Shown here piece by piece: positions 23,480 to 32,197 of a stretch of 56,845 nt of DNA. Source of the DNA: Planosporangium thailandense (lineage in GTDB: Bacteria > Actinomycetota > Actinomycetes > Mycobacteriales > Micromonosporaceae). The stretch's first letter is position 1. Each line of letters opens with the position of its first letter. The notes under the pieces were generated by a model. It was not told where the DNA came from. It saw only the letters and a program-made list of their open reading frames with translations, and ran no database searches. The stretch covers positions 1 to 56,845 of the forward strand of contig NZ_JAATVY010000033.1 of the NCBI RefSeq assembly GCF_011947195.1, written 5' to 3'. A program made the translations under genes and the position numbers.

Positions 23480-25674
23480 CGCGCCGCCTGCTGCTCCGCG
23501 TACGCCGCGAGCCACGCCACCTGGTCGGGGTCCAGCGACGGGCGGACCCGTTCGCGGGCGGCGGACACGTGCGCCGCCGTCACCGTGGACGCCTCGAGGG
23601 ACTCACGCATCGCGGCGAGGGCGGCTTCCCGTATCAGCGCGGCGCAGTCCGCGGCGGAGAAGCCGTCCAGCTTCCGGGCGAGCCGGTCGAGGTTGACGTC
23701 GGCGGCGAGCGGGACGTTCTTCGCCGCCGCCCGCAGGATCTCGGCCCGCGCCGCCGCGTCCGGCGGTGGCACGTAGATGAGGCGTTCCAACCGGCCCGGC
23801 CGCAGCATGGCGGGGTCGACGAGGTCGGGACGGTTGGTCGCGCCGATGACGATGACGTTGCGCAGGGACTCGACACCGTCCAGTTCGGTGAGGAGGGCTG
23901 CCACGACCCGGTCGGTCGTGCCCCCGTCGGTCGCCTGTCCGCGTACCGGTGCGAGCGCGTCCACCTCGTCGAGGAAGACCAGCGTGGGCGCGGCCTCCCG
24001 GGCCCGGCGGAACAGCTCGCGGACCGCCCGCTCGCTCTCACCGACCCACTTGGACAGCAGCTCCGCGCCCTTGACCGACAGCACGTTGGCCTTGCCGGTA
24101 CCGGCAAGGGCCTTGACGAGGAACGTCTTGCCGCAGCCGGGCGGGCCGTAGAGCAGCACGCCGCGGGGCGGCTCCACCCCCAGCCGGGCGAAAGCGTCCG
24201 GATAGGACAGTGGCCACAGCACCGACTCGGTGAGGACCTCCTTGACCGCGACCATGTCGCCGACGTCGTCGAGGGTCAGACCGCCGAGCTCCAGCGAGCT
24301 CTCCGCCATGGAGGTCGGGCGTACGACCTCCAGCGCGCCGTCGAAGTCGGCCATCGTGACCTGCGGATCGTGCCGGGTCGACTTCTGGCGCAGCGCCGCG
24401 CGTACCCCCGCCTCGCGGATCAGCGCCGACAGGTCGGCGGCGACGAAACCGGGCGTACGCCCGGCGATCTCGTCCAGCCGTACGTCGTCGGCCAGCGGCA
24501 TGCCGCGGGTGAGGACGGCGAGCTGTTCGCGGCGCATGGCGGCGTCCGGCAGCGGTACGCCGATCTCGTGCTCGAGCAGGCCCGGCGACCGCAGGTTAGG
24601 GTCGACCGTCTCGGGGTGGCTGGTGGTGCAGACGACGGCGACGCCGTCCCGGAGCAGCCCTCTGATCACCTGTCGGAAGACGGTCGCCAGCGGTCCGGGG
24701 GAGGTGCGCGGGGCGAGCGCCTCGACGTCGGCGATCACCAGTACGCCGGGTATCTGGATCTTTCCGGCGACCGACCGCAGTCGGGTGGCCGCGTCGTCGT
24801 TGGTCATCGCGGCGAGTTCGGGGGCCCACAGTACGGTGACCTCGGCACCGACGGCGCTGGCCACCGCTTTGACCAGGGTCGACTTGCCGGAGCCGGCGGG
24901 GCCGGTGATGAGGACGCCGAGTGAGACGGTGGTGCCGAGCTTGGCGAGCACCTCGCCGTGGTGGAAGCCGAGATCGAGCAGTTCGGCCAGGTCGTGTGCC
25001 TGGTTGCGCAGGCCGGGGAGGTCGTCGACGGCCGGAGCGCTGACCGGTGCTGCCGTGGGCGCCCCGACCGTGCCCGGTTCATGGGTGGTCTGGCCGCCTT
25101 GCCAGGCGACGACGGTGTCCATGGTGACCAGCGCGGCACCGTCCGGCTCGGCCTCGGTGACGGTGACCAGGGCGCTGGTGAATCCGTACCCGATGGTGTT
25201 GGAGAGGCTGCGGCGCGCCGCCTCCAGGAGGCCGCGGACGTTGTTGGCCGGCGCGACGTCCTGCGGCATGAGCGAGACGTTGTCGCCGACGGTGACGACC
25301 TTGCCCAGCAGGGCGAGCCGCAGCATCTCGGGGCTGACGGCGGCCTGGATCTCCGCCGGCCCGGTGAGGGTGACGGTACGCGCGGCCCTGGCCGGCGCCG
25401 GCGCGACCGTGACCTGGCCGCCGTCGCGGGTGCCGAGGTTGCCGAGGACGAGATCGTCGGCGTACAGCAGTGCGCGGCTCGCGCCGGACTCGGCGAGCGC
25501 GGCGATTCCGGCCGTGGTCCGCCGGCCGGTGAGGGTGACCGGGTCGCCCGGGCGCAGGTCGAGGGCCGTGAAGACCTCGGGGTGCAGGCGGACGACACCG
25601 CGCCGGGCGTCGAGCGCGGCGGGCCGCAGGTTTGCGGTCAGGGTCAGGGATCGCGGCGCTTCGGTCACGATCAC
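23476..25674 (-). CDS. CDC48/VAT-type double AAA ATPase
   Basis: A protein of about 732 residues with an N-terminal double-psi-barrel-like substrate domain (1-85, DARRGVVRLHPEVFTALDLR), then two AAA modules. D1 has Walker A GPAGSGKSTLVKAV. D2 has Walker A GPPGCGKTFLVKAL and a full Walker B TLVFLDEVDALAP, plus the ring-forming GATNRPDLVDPAMLRPGRLE. D1 Walker B reads VLVIADVEAL: the catalytic Glu next to the Asp is replaced by Val. D2 is thus probably the working ATPase, unfolding proteins much as p97 does. GTG at 25674 or 25668 is the likely start; the open frame extends 36 codons further with lower-quality sequence. Confidence 0.88.
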   Translation of the reverse strand: MIVTEAPRSLTLTANLRPAALDARRGVVRLHPEVFTALDLRPGDPVTLTGRRTTAGIAALAESGASRALLYADDLVLGNLGTRDGGQVTVAPAPARAARTVTLTGPAEIQAAVSPEMLRLALLGKVVTVGDNVSLMPQDVAPANNVRGLLEAARRSLSNTIGYGFTSALVTVTEAEPDGAALVTMDTVVAWQGGQTTHEPGTVGAPTAAPVSAPAVDDLPGLRNQAHDLAELLDLGFHHGEVLAKLGTTVSLGVLITGPAGSGKSTLVKAVASAVGAEVTVLWAPELAAMTNDDAATRLRSVAGKIQIPGVLVIADVEALAPRTSPGPLATVFRQVIRGLLRDGVAVVCTTSHPETVDPNLRSPGLLEHEIGVPLPDAAMRREQLAVLTRGMPLADDVRLDEIAGRTPGFVAADLSALIREAGVRAALRQKSTRHDPQVTMADFDGALEVVRPTSMAESSLELGGLTLDDVGDMVAVKEVLTESVLWPLSYPDAFARLGVEPPRGVLLYGPPGCGKTFLVKALAGTGKANVLSVKGAELLSKWVGESERAVRELFRRAREAAPTLVFLDEVDALAPVRGQATDGGTTDRVVAALLTELDGVESLRNVIVIGATNRPDLVDPAMLRPGRLERLIYVPPPDAAARAEILRAAAKNVPLAADVNLDRLARKLDGFSAADCAALIREAALAAMRESLEASTVTAAHVSAARERVRPSLDPDQVAWLAAYAEQQAAR

Positions 25675-26085
25675 GAGCCTATCGTCGCCGTGCCCTCCCC
25701 GGCCCGCACCGCATCGTTGTGGCGTAAGGGAATTGGGGCTGATCGACGCCCGGCGAAGAAATGCGGAAACGTCGATATTCATCGGCTACGAAGTAATTTC
25801 GTTCACCGCTGTCGATATCGCGAATCATTACCCCGGAGTAGCTTTATCGGGCCGGGCGTGCGAGGATCATCATCCGTACCGGCTGCGGGATTATCGGCTG
25901 CTCGGAGGGGTTCCGTGGCCCCCTGTTCCGGCTAATCTGATCAGGGTCCGCCGGTGACTGAAAGTATGGGTAGCGGTTACCGGGTGGATGATGTCGTGAT
26001 CCAAACGGGCCTAGATCCGAAATGGGTGTACCACAACGGTCGGATTGCTCCATAAAGTGCGGACAGCACGAAAGGAGCCCCCTCC
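25675..26085. other. Intergenic region, AT-richer, between divergent genes
   Basis: About 410 bp between the CDC48 gene and the small membrane protein gene. The middle (25730-25880) is clearly AT-richer than its surroundings, as expected for two divergent promoters. A 33-codon frame at 25954-26055 has only about half G/C at third positions, so I do not call it. No hairpin or repeat stands out. Confidence 0.5.
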
Positions 26086-26466
26086 ATGTCTGTGGTCTTC
26101 CAGAACTCGCCCCTCGTATGGCTGCCCATCACGGCGTTCCTGATCGCCTGCGCCGCCAACGGCATCGCGTACCTGATCGGGTACGCGCACGGGACGAAGA
26201 ACGCCAAGATCGACTCTATTCTCAACGCGCAGCGCGCGGAGCGCGAGCAGACCCGCGGACGCCGCCGGCGCACGCGCGAGGACGCGCCGACGCCCGCGAT
26301 CGCGCGGCACACCTTTCAGTCGCTCCGGCCGACCGCCGGCTACGGCACGGCTGAGACGGCCGTGCTGGACCGCACGCCGGCCGGCGCCGCCGGAGACGAC
26401 GGCCTCGAACTCGTACCCGCGGGCGACCCGCGCCCGTCGATCCGCGAGCAGCGCCGCGGCCACTAG
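26086..26466 (+). CDS. Small single-span membrane protein, unknown function
   Basis: A 126-residue protein of no recognised family. A hydrophobic segment (WLPITAFLIACAANGIAYLI, about 12-31) anchors the N-terminus. It is followed by a basic, probably cytosolic stretch (AQRAEREQTRGRRRRTRED) and a polar tail. GAAAGGAG at good distance before the ATG at 26086 supports translation. A strong hairpin ends the transcript at 26530-26569. Confidence 0.65.
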   Translation: MSVVFQNSPLVWLPITAFLIACAANGIAYLIGYAHGTKNAKIDSILNAQRAEREQTRGRRRRTREDAPTPAIARHTFQSLRPTAGYGTAETAVLDRTPAGAAGDDGLELVPAGDPRPSIREQRRGH

Positions 26467-26529
26467 GACGGTTCCCGGCGGCCCCGCTCCAGGCCGCGCA
26501 CCGGTGAAAGACCACAGACCGCACGGTCA

Positions 26530-26569
26530 GCGAGTGCCCCCACACCTCACCGGGTGTGGGGGCACTCGC
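26530..26569 (+). terminator. Strong hairpin after the small membrane protein gene
   Basis: A perfect 17-bp stem (26530-26546 with 26553-26569) with a six-base loop, 63 bp after the stop and 65 bp before the next gene. No U-tract, as usual here. Confidence 0.8.
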
Positions 26570-26633
26570 GTTCCACCGCCGCCACGGTGACCTTTCAGGT
26601 TTCTCGCAGCATCCACGCCGTACCGTTGCTGCC

Positions 26634-29450
26634 ATGCCGTCCTCCTCTCCCACGCGGCTACGCCGGGCCCTGCCGCGCGTACGCGTGACCCGGCGCCGGG
26701 TGACCGCCGGCGCCGTCGTGCTGGTCGTCCTCGTCGGGCTCGTCGGCTGGGCGGTCTGGCCGGCGCCGGTCACCTACCGCGTCGAGGACCGGATGATCCA
26801 GGTCAAGACCGGTCCGGCCGGCGACCGGAGCGTCACGCTCGACACCCGGCTGTACGTGCCCAAGGCCGCAGACGCGGCCCACCCGGTACCGGCGGTGCTG
26901 CTGGCACACGGCTTCGGCGGCACCAAGCTCGACTCCGCTTCGGACGCCGAGGCTCTGGCGAGCCGCGGGTACGAGGTCCTGGCGTGGACCGCGGAAGGGT
27001 TCGGGCGCTCAACCGGGCAGATCCACCTCGACAGTCCCGACTGGGAGGTCAAGGACGCCAAGGATCTCGTCGACTGGCTCGCGCGACGGCCGGAGGTCAG
27101 CAAGGACGGGCCCGCCGACCCCCGGGTCGCGGTCGTCGGCGGCTCGTACGGCGGCGGCCTGTCGCTGCTGCTCGCCGCCTACGACCAGCGCGTGGACGCG
27201 ATCGTTCCGTCGATCACGTGGAACGACCTGGCCCGGTCCTTCCTCCCCGACGCAGGCGGCGGCGGACCCGCCACCGGCGTGTTCAAGAAGCAGTGGGCGG
27301 GGCTGTTCTTCGGCTCGGGCGGCTCGGGCGGCTCGGGCGGCACGCTCGGCGCGGCGGCGGGCGGCGCCCTGGGAGGCGGTACCGGCGCCGGCGCCGGCGT
27401 GAGCGGCAGCGCCCAGTGCGGCCGATTCGCGGTCGACGTCTGCCAGGCGTACCTGTCGATGGCCACGACCGGCCGCCCGACCGCCCAGGCGCTCGACCTG
27501 CTGCGCCGCTCCAGCCCCGCCAGCGTCATCGACCGGATCAAGGCGCCCACCCTGCTCATCCAGGGCGAGGCCGACTCGCTCTTCCCGCTCTCGGAGGCCG
27601 ACGCCAACGCCAAGGGCATCGCCGCGAACGGCACGCCGGTACGGGTCGCCTGGTTCACCGGCGGCCACGACGGCGGCCAGGGGCCGCAGTCCGACCAGGA
27701 CCGGACCAGGTTCCTGACCGCTCAGTGGCTCGACTACTACCTCGCCCGCAAGGGCCCGAAGCCGGGCACCAGCTTCACGTACTCCCGGATCACCGGGATC
27801 GACGCGAGCGGTGACGGGCTGGTCGCGGCCGGCTTCGACGTGGCCGACTACCCGGGGACGACCGGCGCCGGACAGGCGCAGGTGCCGGTGGCCGGGCCGG
27901 CGCAGCAGATCGCCAACCCACCGAACGGCACCCCGGCGGCCGTGTCCTCGCTCGCCGGCGTGGGCGGCGCGCTCGGCGCCGCCAGCGGCGTGACCCTCGA
28001 GGTGCCCGGCCAGCACGCCGACTTCTACTCCGAACCGTTGAGTCGGGCCACCGACGTCACCGGCGCGCCGACGATCCAGGTCGAAGCGGCGTCCCCGACC
28101 GGCGAAGCCGTGCTCTTCGTCAAGCTCTACGACATCGACGCGAACGGCCAGGCCACGCTGCCCAACGGCCTCGTCGCTCCGGTACGGCTGACCGGCCTGC
28201 CCACGAGCATCGACGGGGCGACCCCGGTGACCGTGACGCTGCCCGCCATCGTGCGCCGCTTCGAGCAGGGGCACCGTCTGCGGATCACGGTGGCAACCTC
28301 CGACCAGGCCTACAGCACCCCGGCCACGCCGACGGTCTACACGGTCGCGGTGCGCGGACCGGTCACGCTGCCGTCCGCGCCCGGCACGCCGATCCAGACC
28401 CCGTCGGTGATCTGGCGCTACGTCCTCGCCGGGCTCGTCGTGGTCCTCGTGATCGCGGTCGGTGCGGCGGTCATCGTCGGGCGCCGGCGGCTGCGCCGCC
28501 GGGTGAAGACCGAGGAAGGGTATGTGCAGACGCCGCTGGTCGTGCGCGGCCTGCGCAAGGAGTACGCGGACGGCTTCGTGGCGGTCAGCAAGGTCGACTT
28601 CGTCGTGGCGCGCAACACCGTCGTCGGCCTGCTCGGCCCCAACGGCGCCGGCAAGACGACCACGCTGCGGGTCCTCATGGGGCTGACTTACCCGACAGCC
28701 GGCGACGTGCTGGTCTTCGGGCAACCGCTCAAGCCCGGAGCGCCGGTGCTCAGCCGGGTCGGCGCGCTCGTCGAGGGCCCGGGCTTCCTGCCGCACCTGT
28801 CCGGGTACGCCAACCTCCAGCTGTACTGGAAGGCCACCGGCCGCCCGGCCGACGAGGCCCGCTTCGACGAGGCCCTCGACATCGCCGGCCTCGGTGACGC
28901 GGTCTACCGCAAGGTCAAGACGTACAGCCACGGCATGAAGCAGCGGCTCGCGATCGCGCAGGCGATGCTGGGCCTGCCCGAACTGCTGGTGCTCGACGAG
29001 CCGACCGACGGTCTCGACCCGCCGCAGATCGCCGAGATGCGCAGGGTCCTGCGCCGGTACGCCACGGACGGGCGCGCCGTGCTCGTGTCCAGCCATCTGC
29101 TCGCCGAGGTCGAGCAGACCTGTACCGACGTGGTGGTCATGCACAAGGGGCAGATCGTCGCGGCCGGGCCGGTGGCCGACATCGTCGGCGACTCGCCGAC
29201 CGTACAGCTGGACGTGTCCGATGTGGATCTGGCCGGCGAGGTGCTCGGCAAGCTCGGCGTCGTCCGGTCGGTCGCCTCGTCCGGTGCCAACGGGCTGGTC
29301 GTCGACCTCGACGGCACACCGCGCGCCGAGGTGGTCGCGGCCCTGGTCAACGCCGGCATCGGGGTGGACCGGGTGGTACCCAGGCGGCGACTGGAGGACG
29401 CGTTCCTGGCCCTGGTCGGCGGCGACACGAAAGCGAGCGGTGAACGATGA
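26634..29450 (+). CDS. Alpha/beta hydrolase-ABC ATPase fusion (S15/CocE-like plus ABC-2 ATP-binding)
   Basis: This 938-residue two-function protein has a basic cytosolic N-terminus, span 1 at about 23-43, then an X-Pro dipeptidyl-peptidase/CocE-like hydrolase. It shows AHGFGGTK, the nucleophile elbow VVGGSYGGG near 170, Asp in QGEADSLFPL near 311, His in FTGGHDGGQG near 343, and a C-terminal beta-sandwich to ~585 (PF08530-like). A glycine-rich insert (about 223-260) interrupts the hydrolase. Span 2 (about 595-618) leads into RRRLRRRVK and a full ABC ATPase: GPNGAGKTTTL, signature YSHGMKQRL, Walker B LLVLDEPTDGLDP. By the positive-inside rule the hydrolase is outside and the ATPase inside. The stop overlaps the permease start (ATGA), so both are made together. 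The substrate is unknown. The ATG at 26634 is used. Confidence 0.9.
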   Translation: MPSSSPTRLRRALPRVRVTRRRVTAGAVVLVVLVGLVGWAVWPAPVTYRVEDRMIQVKTGPAGDRSVTLDTRLYVPKAADAAHPVPAVLLAHGFGGTKLDSASDAEALASRGYEVLAWTAEGFGRSTGQIHLDSPDWEVKDAKDLVDWLARRPEVSKDGPADPRVAVVGGSYGGGLSLLLAAYDQRVDAIVPSITWNDLARSFLPDAGGGGPATGVFKKQWAGLFFGSGGSGGSGGTLGAAAGGALGGGTGAGAGVSGSAQCGRFAVDVCQAYLSMATTGRPTAQALDLLRRSSPASVIDRIKAPTLLIQGEADSLFPLSEADANAKGIAANGTPVRVAWFTGGHDGGQGPQSDQDRTRFLTAQWLDYYLARKGPKPGTSFTYSRITGIDASGDGLVAAGFDVADYPGTTGAGQAQVPVAGPAQQIANPPNGTPAAVSSLAGVGGALGAASGVTLEVPGQHADFYSEPLSRATDVTGAPTIQVEAASPTGEAVLFVKLYDIDANGQATLPNGLVAPVRLTGLPTSIDGATPVTVTLPAIVRRFEQGHRLRITVATSDQAYSTPATPTVYTVAVRGPVTLPSAPGTPIQTPSVIWRYVLAGLVVVLVIAVGAAVIVGRRRLRRRVKTEEGYVQTPLVVRGLRKEYADGFVAVSKVDFVVARNTVVGLLGPNGAGKTTTLRVLMGLTYPTAGDVLVFGQPLKPGAPVLSRVGALVEGPGFLPHLSGYANLQLYWKATGRPADEARFDEALDIAGLGDAVYRKVKTYSHGMKQRLAIAQAMLGLPELLVLDEPTDGLDPPQIAEMRRVLRRYATDGRAVLVSSHLLAEVEQTCTDVVVMHKGQIVAAGPVADIVGDSPTVQLDVSDVDLAGEVLGKLGVVRSVASSGANGLVVDLDGTPRAEVVAALVNAGIGVDRVVPRRRLEDAFLALVGGDTKASGER

Positions 29451-30304
29451 CGGTGATCGAAAGCTACCGACCCACCCGTACCTTCACCTTCGCCACCGAG
29501 TTCCGCCGGCAGGCCAGCCGGCGGCGCACCCAGCTCGCGCTCGGGTTCATGGTGGTCCTGCCGTTGATCATTCTGATCGCGTTCGAGCTGCCCAGCAGCG
29601 ACAACCGGGGCAACGGCGGCCGGCGCGGCAGCTTCTCCAGCCTGGTCGACCTGGCGACCGCCGGCGGGCTGAACTTCGCGCTGTTCACCGTCTTCGTGTC
29701 GGCGTCGTTCCTGCTGATCGTCGTGGTCGCGCTGTTCCACGGCGACACCGTGGCCAGCGAGGCGAGCTGGGGGAGTCTGCGGTACCTGCTGGCGATCCCG
29801 GTGCCGCGGGGCCGGCTGCTGGGGGTGAAGCTCGCCGTGTCGCTGGCGTACTCCGCGCTCGCGATGGTGCTGCTGCTGGCGACCGCGCTGGCGGCCGGCA
29901 CCGCCCGGTACGGCTGGCACCCCCTGCGCAGCACGATCGCGGGGGACATCCCGAGCGGTGACGCCCTGCTGCGGTTGCTGGGGATCATGGGGTACCTGGC
30001 GGTGAGCCTGCTGGTCGTCGCGGGGCTGGCGTTCCTGCTGTCGGTGACGACCGACGCGCCGCTGGGCGCGGTCGGCGGCGCGGTGCTGCTGCAGATCCTG
30101 TCGAGCATCCTCGACCAGATCACGGCGCTCGGCGCGATCCGCAGCTTCCTGCCGAGCCACTTCGCGGAGGCCTGGCTGGGGCTGCTGTCGACGCCGATCC
30201 AGACCGACAACCTGGTCCGGGGCTGCATCAGCGGGCTGGCCTACGGCGCGGTCTTCTTCGGTCTCGCCTGGTGGCGCTTCCTGCGCAAGGACGTGGTCAG
30301 CTGA
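29447..30304 (+). CDS. ABC-2 type transporter permease, partner of the hydrolase-ATPase fusion
   Basis: A 285-residue membrane protein with six predicted spans: LALGFMVVLPLIILIAFEL; FALFTVFVSASFLLIVVVAL; a span near ALAMVLLLATALAAG; YLAVSLLVVAGLAFLLSV; one near VGGAVLLQILSSIL; and the last at AYGAVFFGLAWW. The layout matches ABC-2 permeases that work as dimers with one ATPase pair. The first ATG is inside the last codons of the fusion gene (4-bp overlap), so the pair is almost certainly one transporter. The large polar stretch after span 1 (SSDNRGNGGRRGSFSSLVD) is likely an external loop. Confidence 0.88.
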   Translation: MTVIESYRPTRTFTFATEFRRQASRRRTQLALGFMVVLPLIILIAFELPSSDNRGNGGRRGSFSSLVDLATAGGLNFALFTVFVSASFLLIVVVALFHGDTVASEASWGSLRYLLAIPVPRGRLLGVKLAVSLAYSALAMVLLLATALAAGTARYGWHPLRSTIAGDIPSGDALLRLLGIMGYLAVSLLVVAGLAFLLSVTTDAPLGAVGGAVLLQILSSILDQITALGAIRSFLPSHFAEAWLGLLSTPIQTDNLVRGCISGLAYGAVFFGLAWWRFLRKDVVS

Positions 30305-30415
30305 GCTGACGCGGTGGGCGCGTGAGCTGACGTTCGGTGACGTCACTCACGCGCCGGTCGTAAGCCGTGGCGGTCACCTGCGCTGATCTCTACACTCGGG
30401 AGCACAACTGAATAC

Positions 30416-30539
30416 CTCATCCAGAGGGGCTGAGGGAACGGCCCGTTGAAGCCCCGGCAACCACCACTGACGACTCGATGACGAGGCCGCGCGTGGCAGG
30501 TGCCAATTCCGTCCCGGGTGCGATACCGGGAAAGATGAG
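30416..30539 (+). promoter_or_regulatory. SAM-I (S-box) riboswitch in the thrC leader
   Basis: The closing helix P1 is CTCATC (30416-30421) with GATGAG (30534-30539). Inside are the S-box landmarks: CAGAGGGGCTGAGGGA (kink-turn strand), GGCCCG, TGAAGCCCCGGCAACC (3' strand of P2/P3), GGTGCCAATTCC (J3/4) and GGGAAAGATGAG. The P4 hairpin CCCGG/CCGGG is visible near 30513. The ATG of thrC starts 13 nt after P1, and its Shine-Dalgarno-like GAGAGGAAGG overlaps the P1 3' strand. Control is therefore more likely at translation initiation than by a terminator. Classification as SAM-I rather than SAM-IV rests on these conserved strings. Confidence 0.9.
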
Positions 30540-30552
30540 AGGAAGGCCTCGC

Positions 30553-31836
30553 ATGACGTCGACCGTCGACGCATCCCCGTTCGTCAACTCGCCCGCCCGC
30601 GCCCTCGTCTGTCGTGGCTGCGGCGCGGAGTACCCGCTGGCCGCCCAGCACGCGTGTTACGAGTGTTTCGGTCCGCTGGAGGTCGCCTACGACCAGGCGG
30701 CGCTCAGGCGCGTGACCCGCGAGGAGATCGAGCGCGGCCCGAACAACATCTGGCGTTACGCCTCGCTGCTGCCGGCCGGTCAGGACCCGTCGACCCGGGT
30801 CACGCTCAACCCGGGCTGCACCCCGCTCGTACCGGCGGCGGCGCTCGCCCGTGAGATCGGCCTGCGCGCTCCACTCTGGGTCAAGGACGACTCGGCGAAC
30901 CCGACGCACTCCTTCAAGGACCGTGTGGTGTCGGTCGCGCTGACCGCCGCCCACGCCCTCGGCTTCGACCGGTACGCCTGCGCGTCGACGGGCAACCTGG
31001 CCAACTCGGTCGCCGCGCACGCCGCGCGCGCCGGGGTGCCGTCGATGGTCTTCATCCCGTCGGACCTGGAAGCGGGCAAGGTGGTCACCACGGCCGTGTA
31101 CGGGGGCGACGTGGTGGCGATCGACGGCTCGTACGACGACGTCAACCGGCTGTGCTCGGAGCTGACCGAGACCGACGAGTTCGAGACGACCGCCTTCGTC
31201 AACGTCAACGTCCGGCCGTTCTACGCCGAGGGTTCGCGCACGCTGGGGTACGAGGTCGCCGAGCAGTTGGGTTGGCGGATCCCGGCCCAGGTCGTGATCC
31301 CGATGGCCAGCGGTGAGCTGCTGACGAAGGTCGACAAGGCGTTCACCGAGCTGGTCGAGCTGGGGCTGGCCGAGGCGCCGGCCGGTGGCTGGCGGGTGTT
31401 CGGCGCGCAGTCCGCCGGCTGCAACCCGATCGCCCTGGCCCTGCACGAGGGGCGCGAGGACATCGTCCCGCAGAAGCCGACCGGCATCGCGAAGTCGCTC
31501 AACATCGGGGACCCGGCCGCCGGCGTGTACGCCCTCGAGGCGGTCCGCCGTACGGGCGGCTGGATGGCGTACGCCGACGACGAGGAGATCCGCGACGCGA
31601 TCCGGCTGCTGGCCCGTACCACGGGTATCTTCGCCGAGACGGCGGGTGGCACGACGGTGGCCGCGCTGCGCAAGCTCGTCGCGGAGGGCCGGCTCGACCC
31701 GGAGGCCGAGACGGTGGTGTACAACACCGGCGAGGGGTTGAAGACGCTCGACGCGGTCGCCGACCGGGTGGGGCCGACGTACCGCGTGAAGCCCTCGCTG
31801 CGCGCGGTCCGCGAGGCCGGCCTGCTGGGCGGGTGA
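30553..31836 (+). CDS. thrC: Threonine synthase
   Basis: This 427-residue PLP enzyme turns O-phosphohomoserine into threonine. An N-terminal zinc-ribbon-like pattern (CRGCGAEYP, then CYECFGPLEV) precedes the fold-type-II core with the PLP lysine in NPTHSFKDRVVSVAL, the phosphate-binding ASTGNLANSVAAHA, and a C-terminal YNTGEGLKTLDAV. The start ATG 30553 follows the riboswitch directly. O-phosphohomoserine is also the branch point to methionine and SAM, so SAM sensing at this gene would adjust the threonine/methionine split (inference). It is a single-gene transcript; a weak TACCAG/CTGGTA hairpin lies at 31851-31869. Confidence 0.93.
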   Translation: MTSTVDASPFVNSPARALVCRGCGAEYPLAAQHACYECFGPLEVAYDQAALRRVTREEIERGPNNIWRYASLLPAGQDPSTRVTLNPGCTPLVPAAALAREIGLRAPLWVKDDSANPTHSFKDRVVSVALTAAHALGFDRYACASTGNLANSVAAHAARAGVPSMVFIPSDLEAGKVVTTAVYGGDVVAIDGSYDDVNRLCSELTETDEFETTAFVNVNVRPFYAEGSRTLGYEVAEQLGWRIPAQVVIPMASGELLTKVDKAFTELVELGLAEAPAGGWRVFGAQSAGCNPIALALHEGREDIVPQKPTGIAKSLNIGDPAAGVYALEAVRRTGGWMAYADDEEIRDAIRLLARTTGIFAETAGGTTVAALRKLVAEGRLDPEAETVVYNTGEGLKTLDAVADRVGPTYRVKPSLRAVREAGLLGG

Positions 31837-32197
31837 TTTTCCGCTATCTGTACCAGGATGTGACTGGTATCGATGGGTTGAGTGGGATTCTCTGGTCCGT
31901 TTAGTCGGCCCTGCCCGCAATATCACTCTTCACGGGGTGCGTTTTGCGTGGACTGGGGCGAATGCGCAGAGTGCTGAGAACATTGCGCGCTGTCGAAGGT
32001 CCAGCCATTGGGTCCCTTGACTGCACCCTACGAAACCTGCACGATTCATCTGCGGGAGGACGCATCGCCGCGAGGCCGCCGATCCGTTCGGCCGGCCCGC
32101 GAGCCCAGCGCCGGAGGCGTTGTGCGAGCGTCCTCTCGACCATGTGTGGGGGAAATTCGGTCGCGCTGGCGTCCTGGCCGGGTGCACGCTGCCGGGC
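31837..32197. other. Intergenic region between thrC and the GNAT gene
   Basis: About 360 bp. The first half is relatively AT-rich with a short hairpin (TACCAG 31851-31856, CTGGTA 31864-31869) that might end the thrC transcript. The second half is GC-rich, with overlapping open frames on both strands but no recognisable protein. No promoter can be assigned with confidence. Confidence 0.5.

Noticed and set aside
25954..26055. 33-codon frame MTESMGSGYRVDDVV... before the small membrane protein gene
   Set aside because: Third-position G/C is only about half, against the very high value in real genes here, and there is no good ribosome site.
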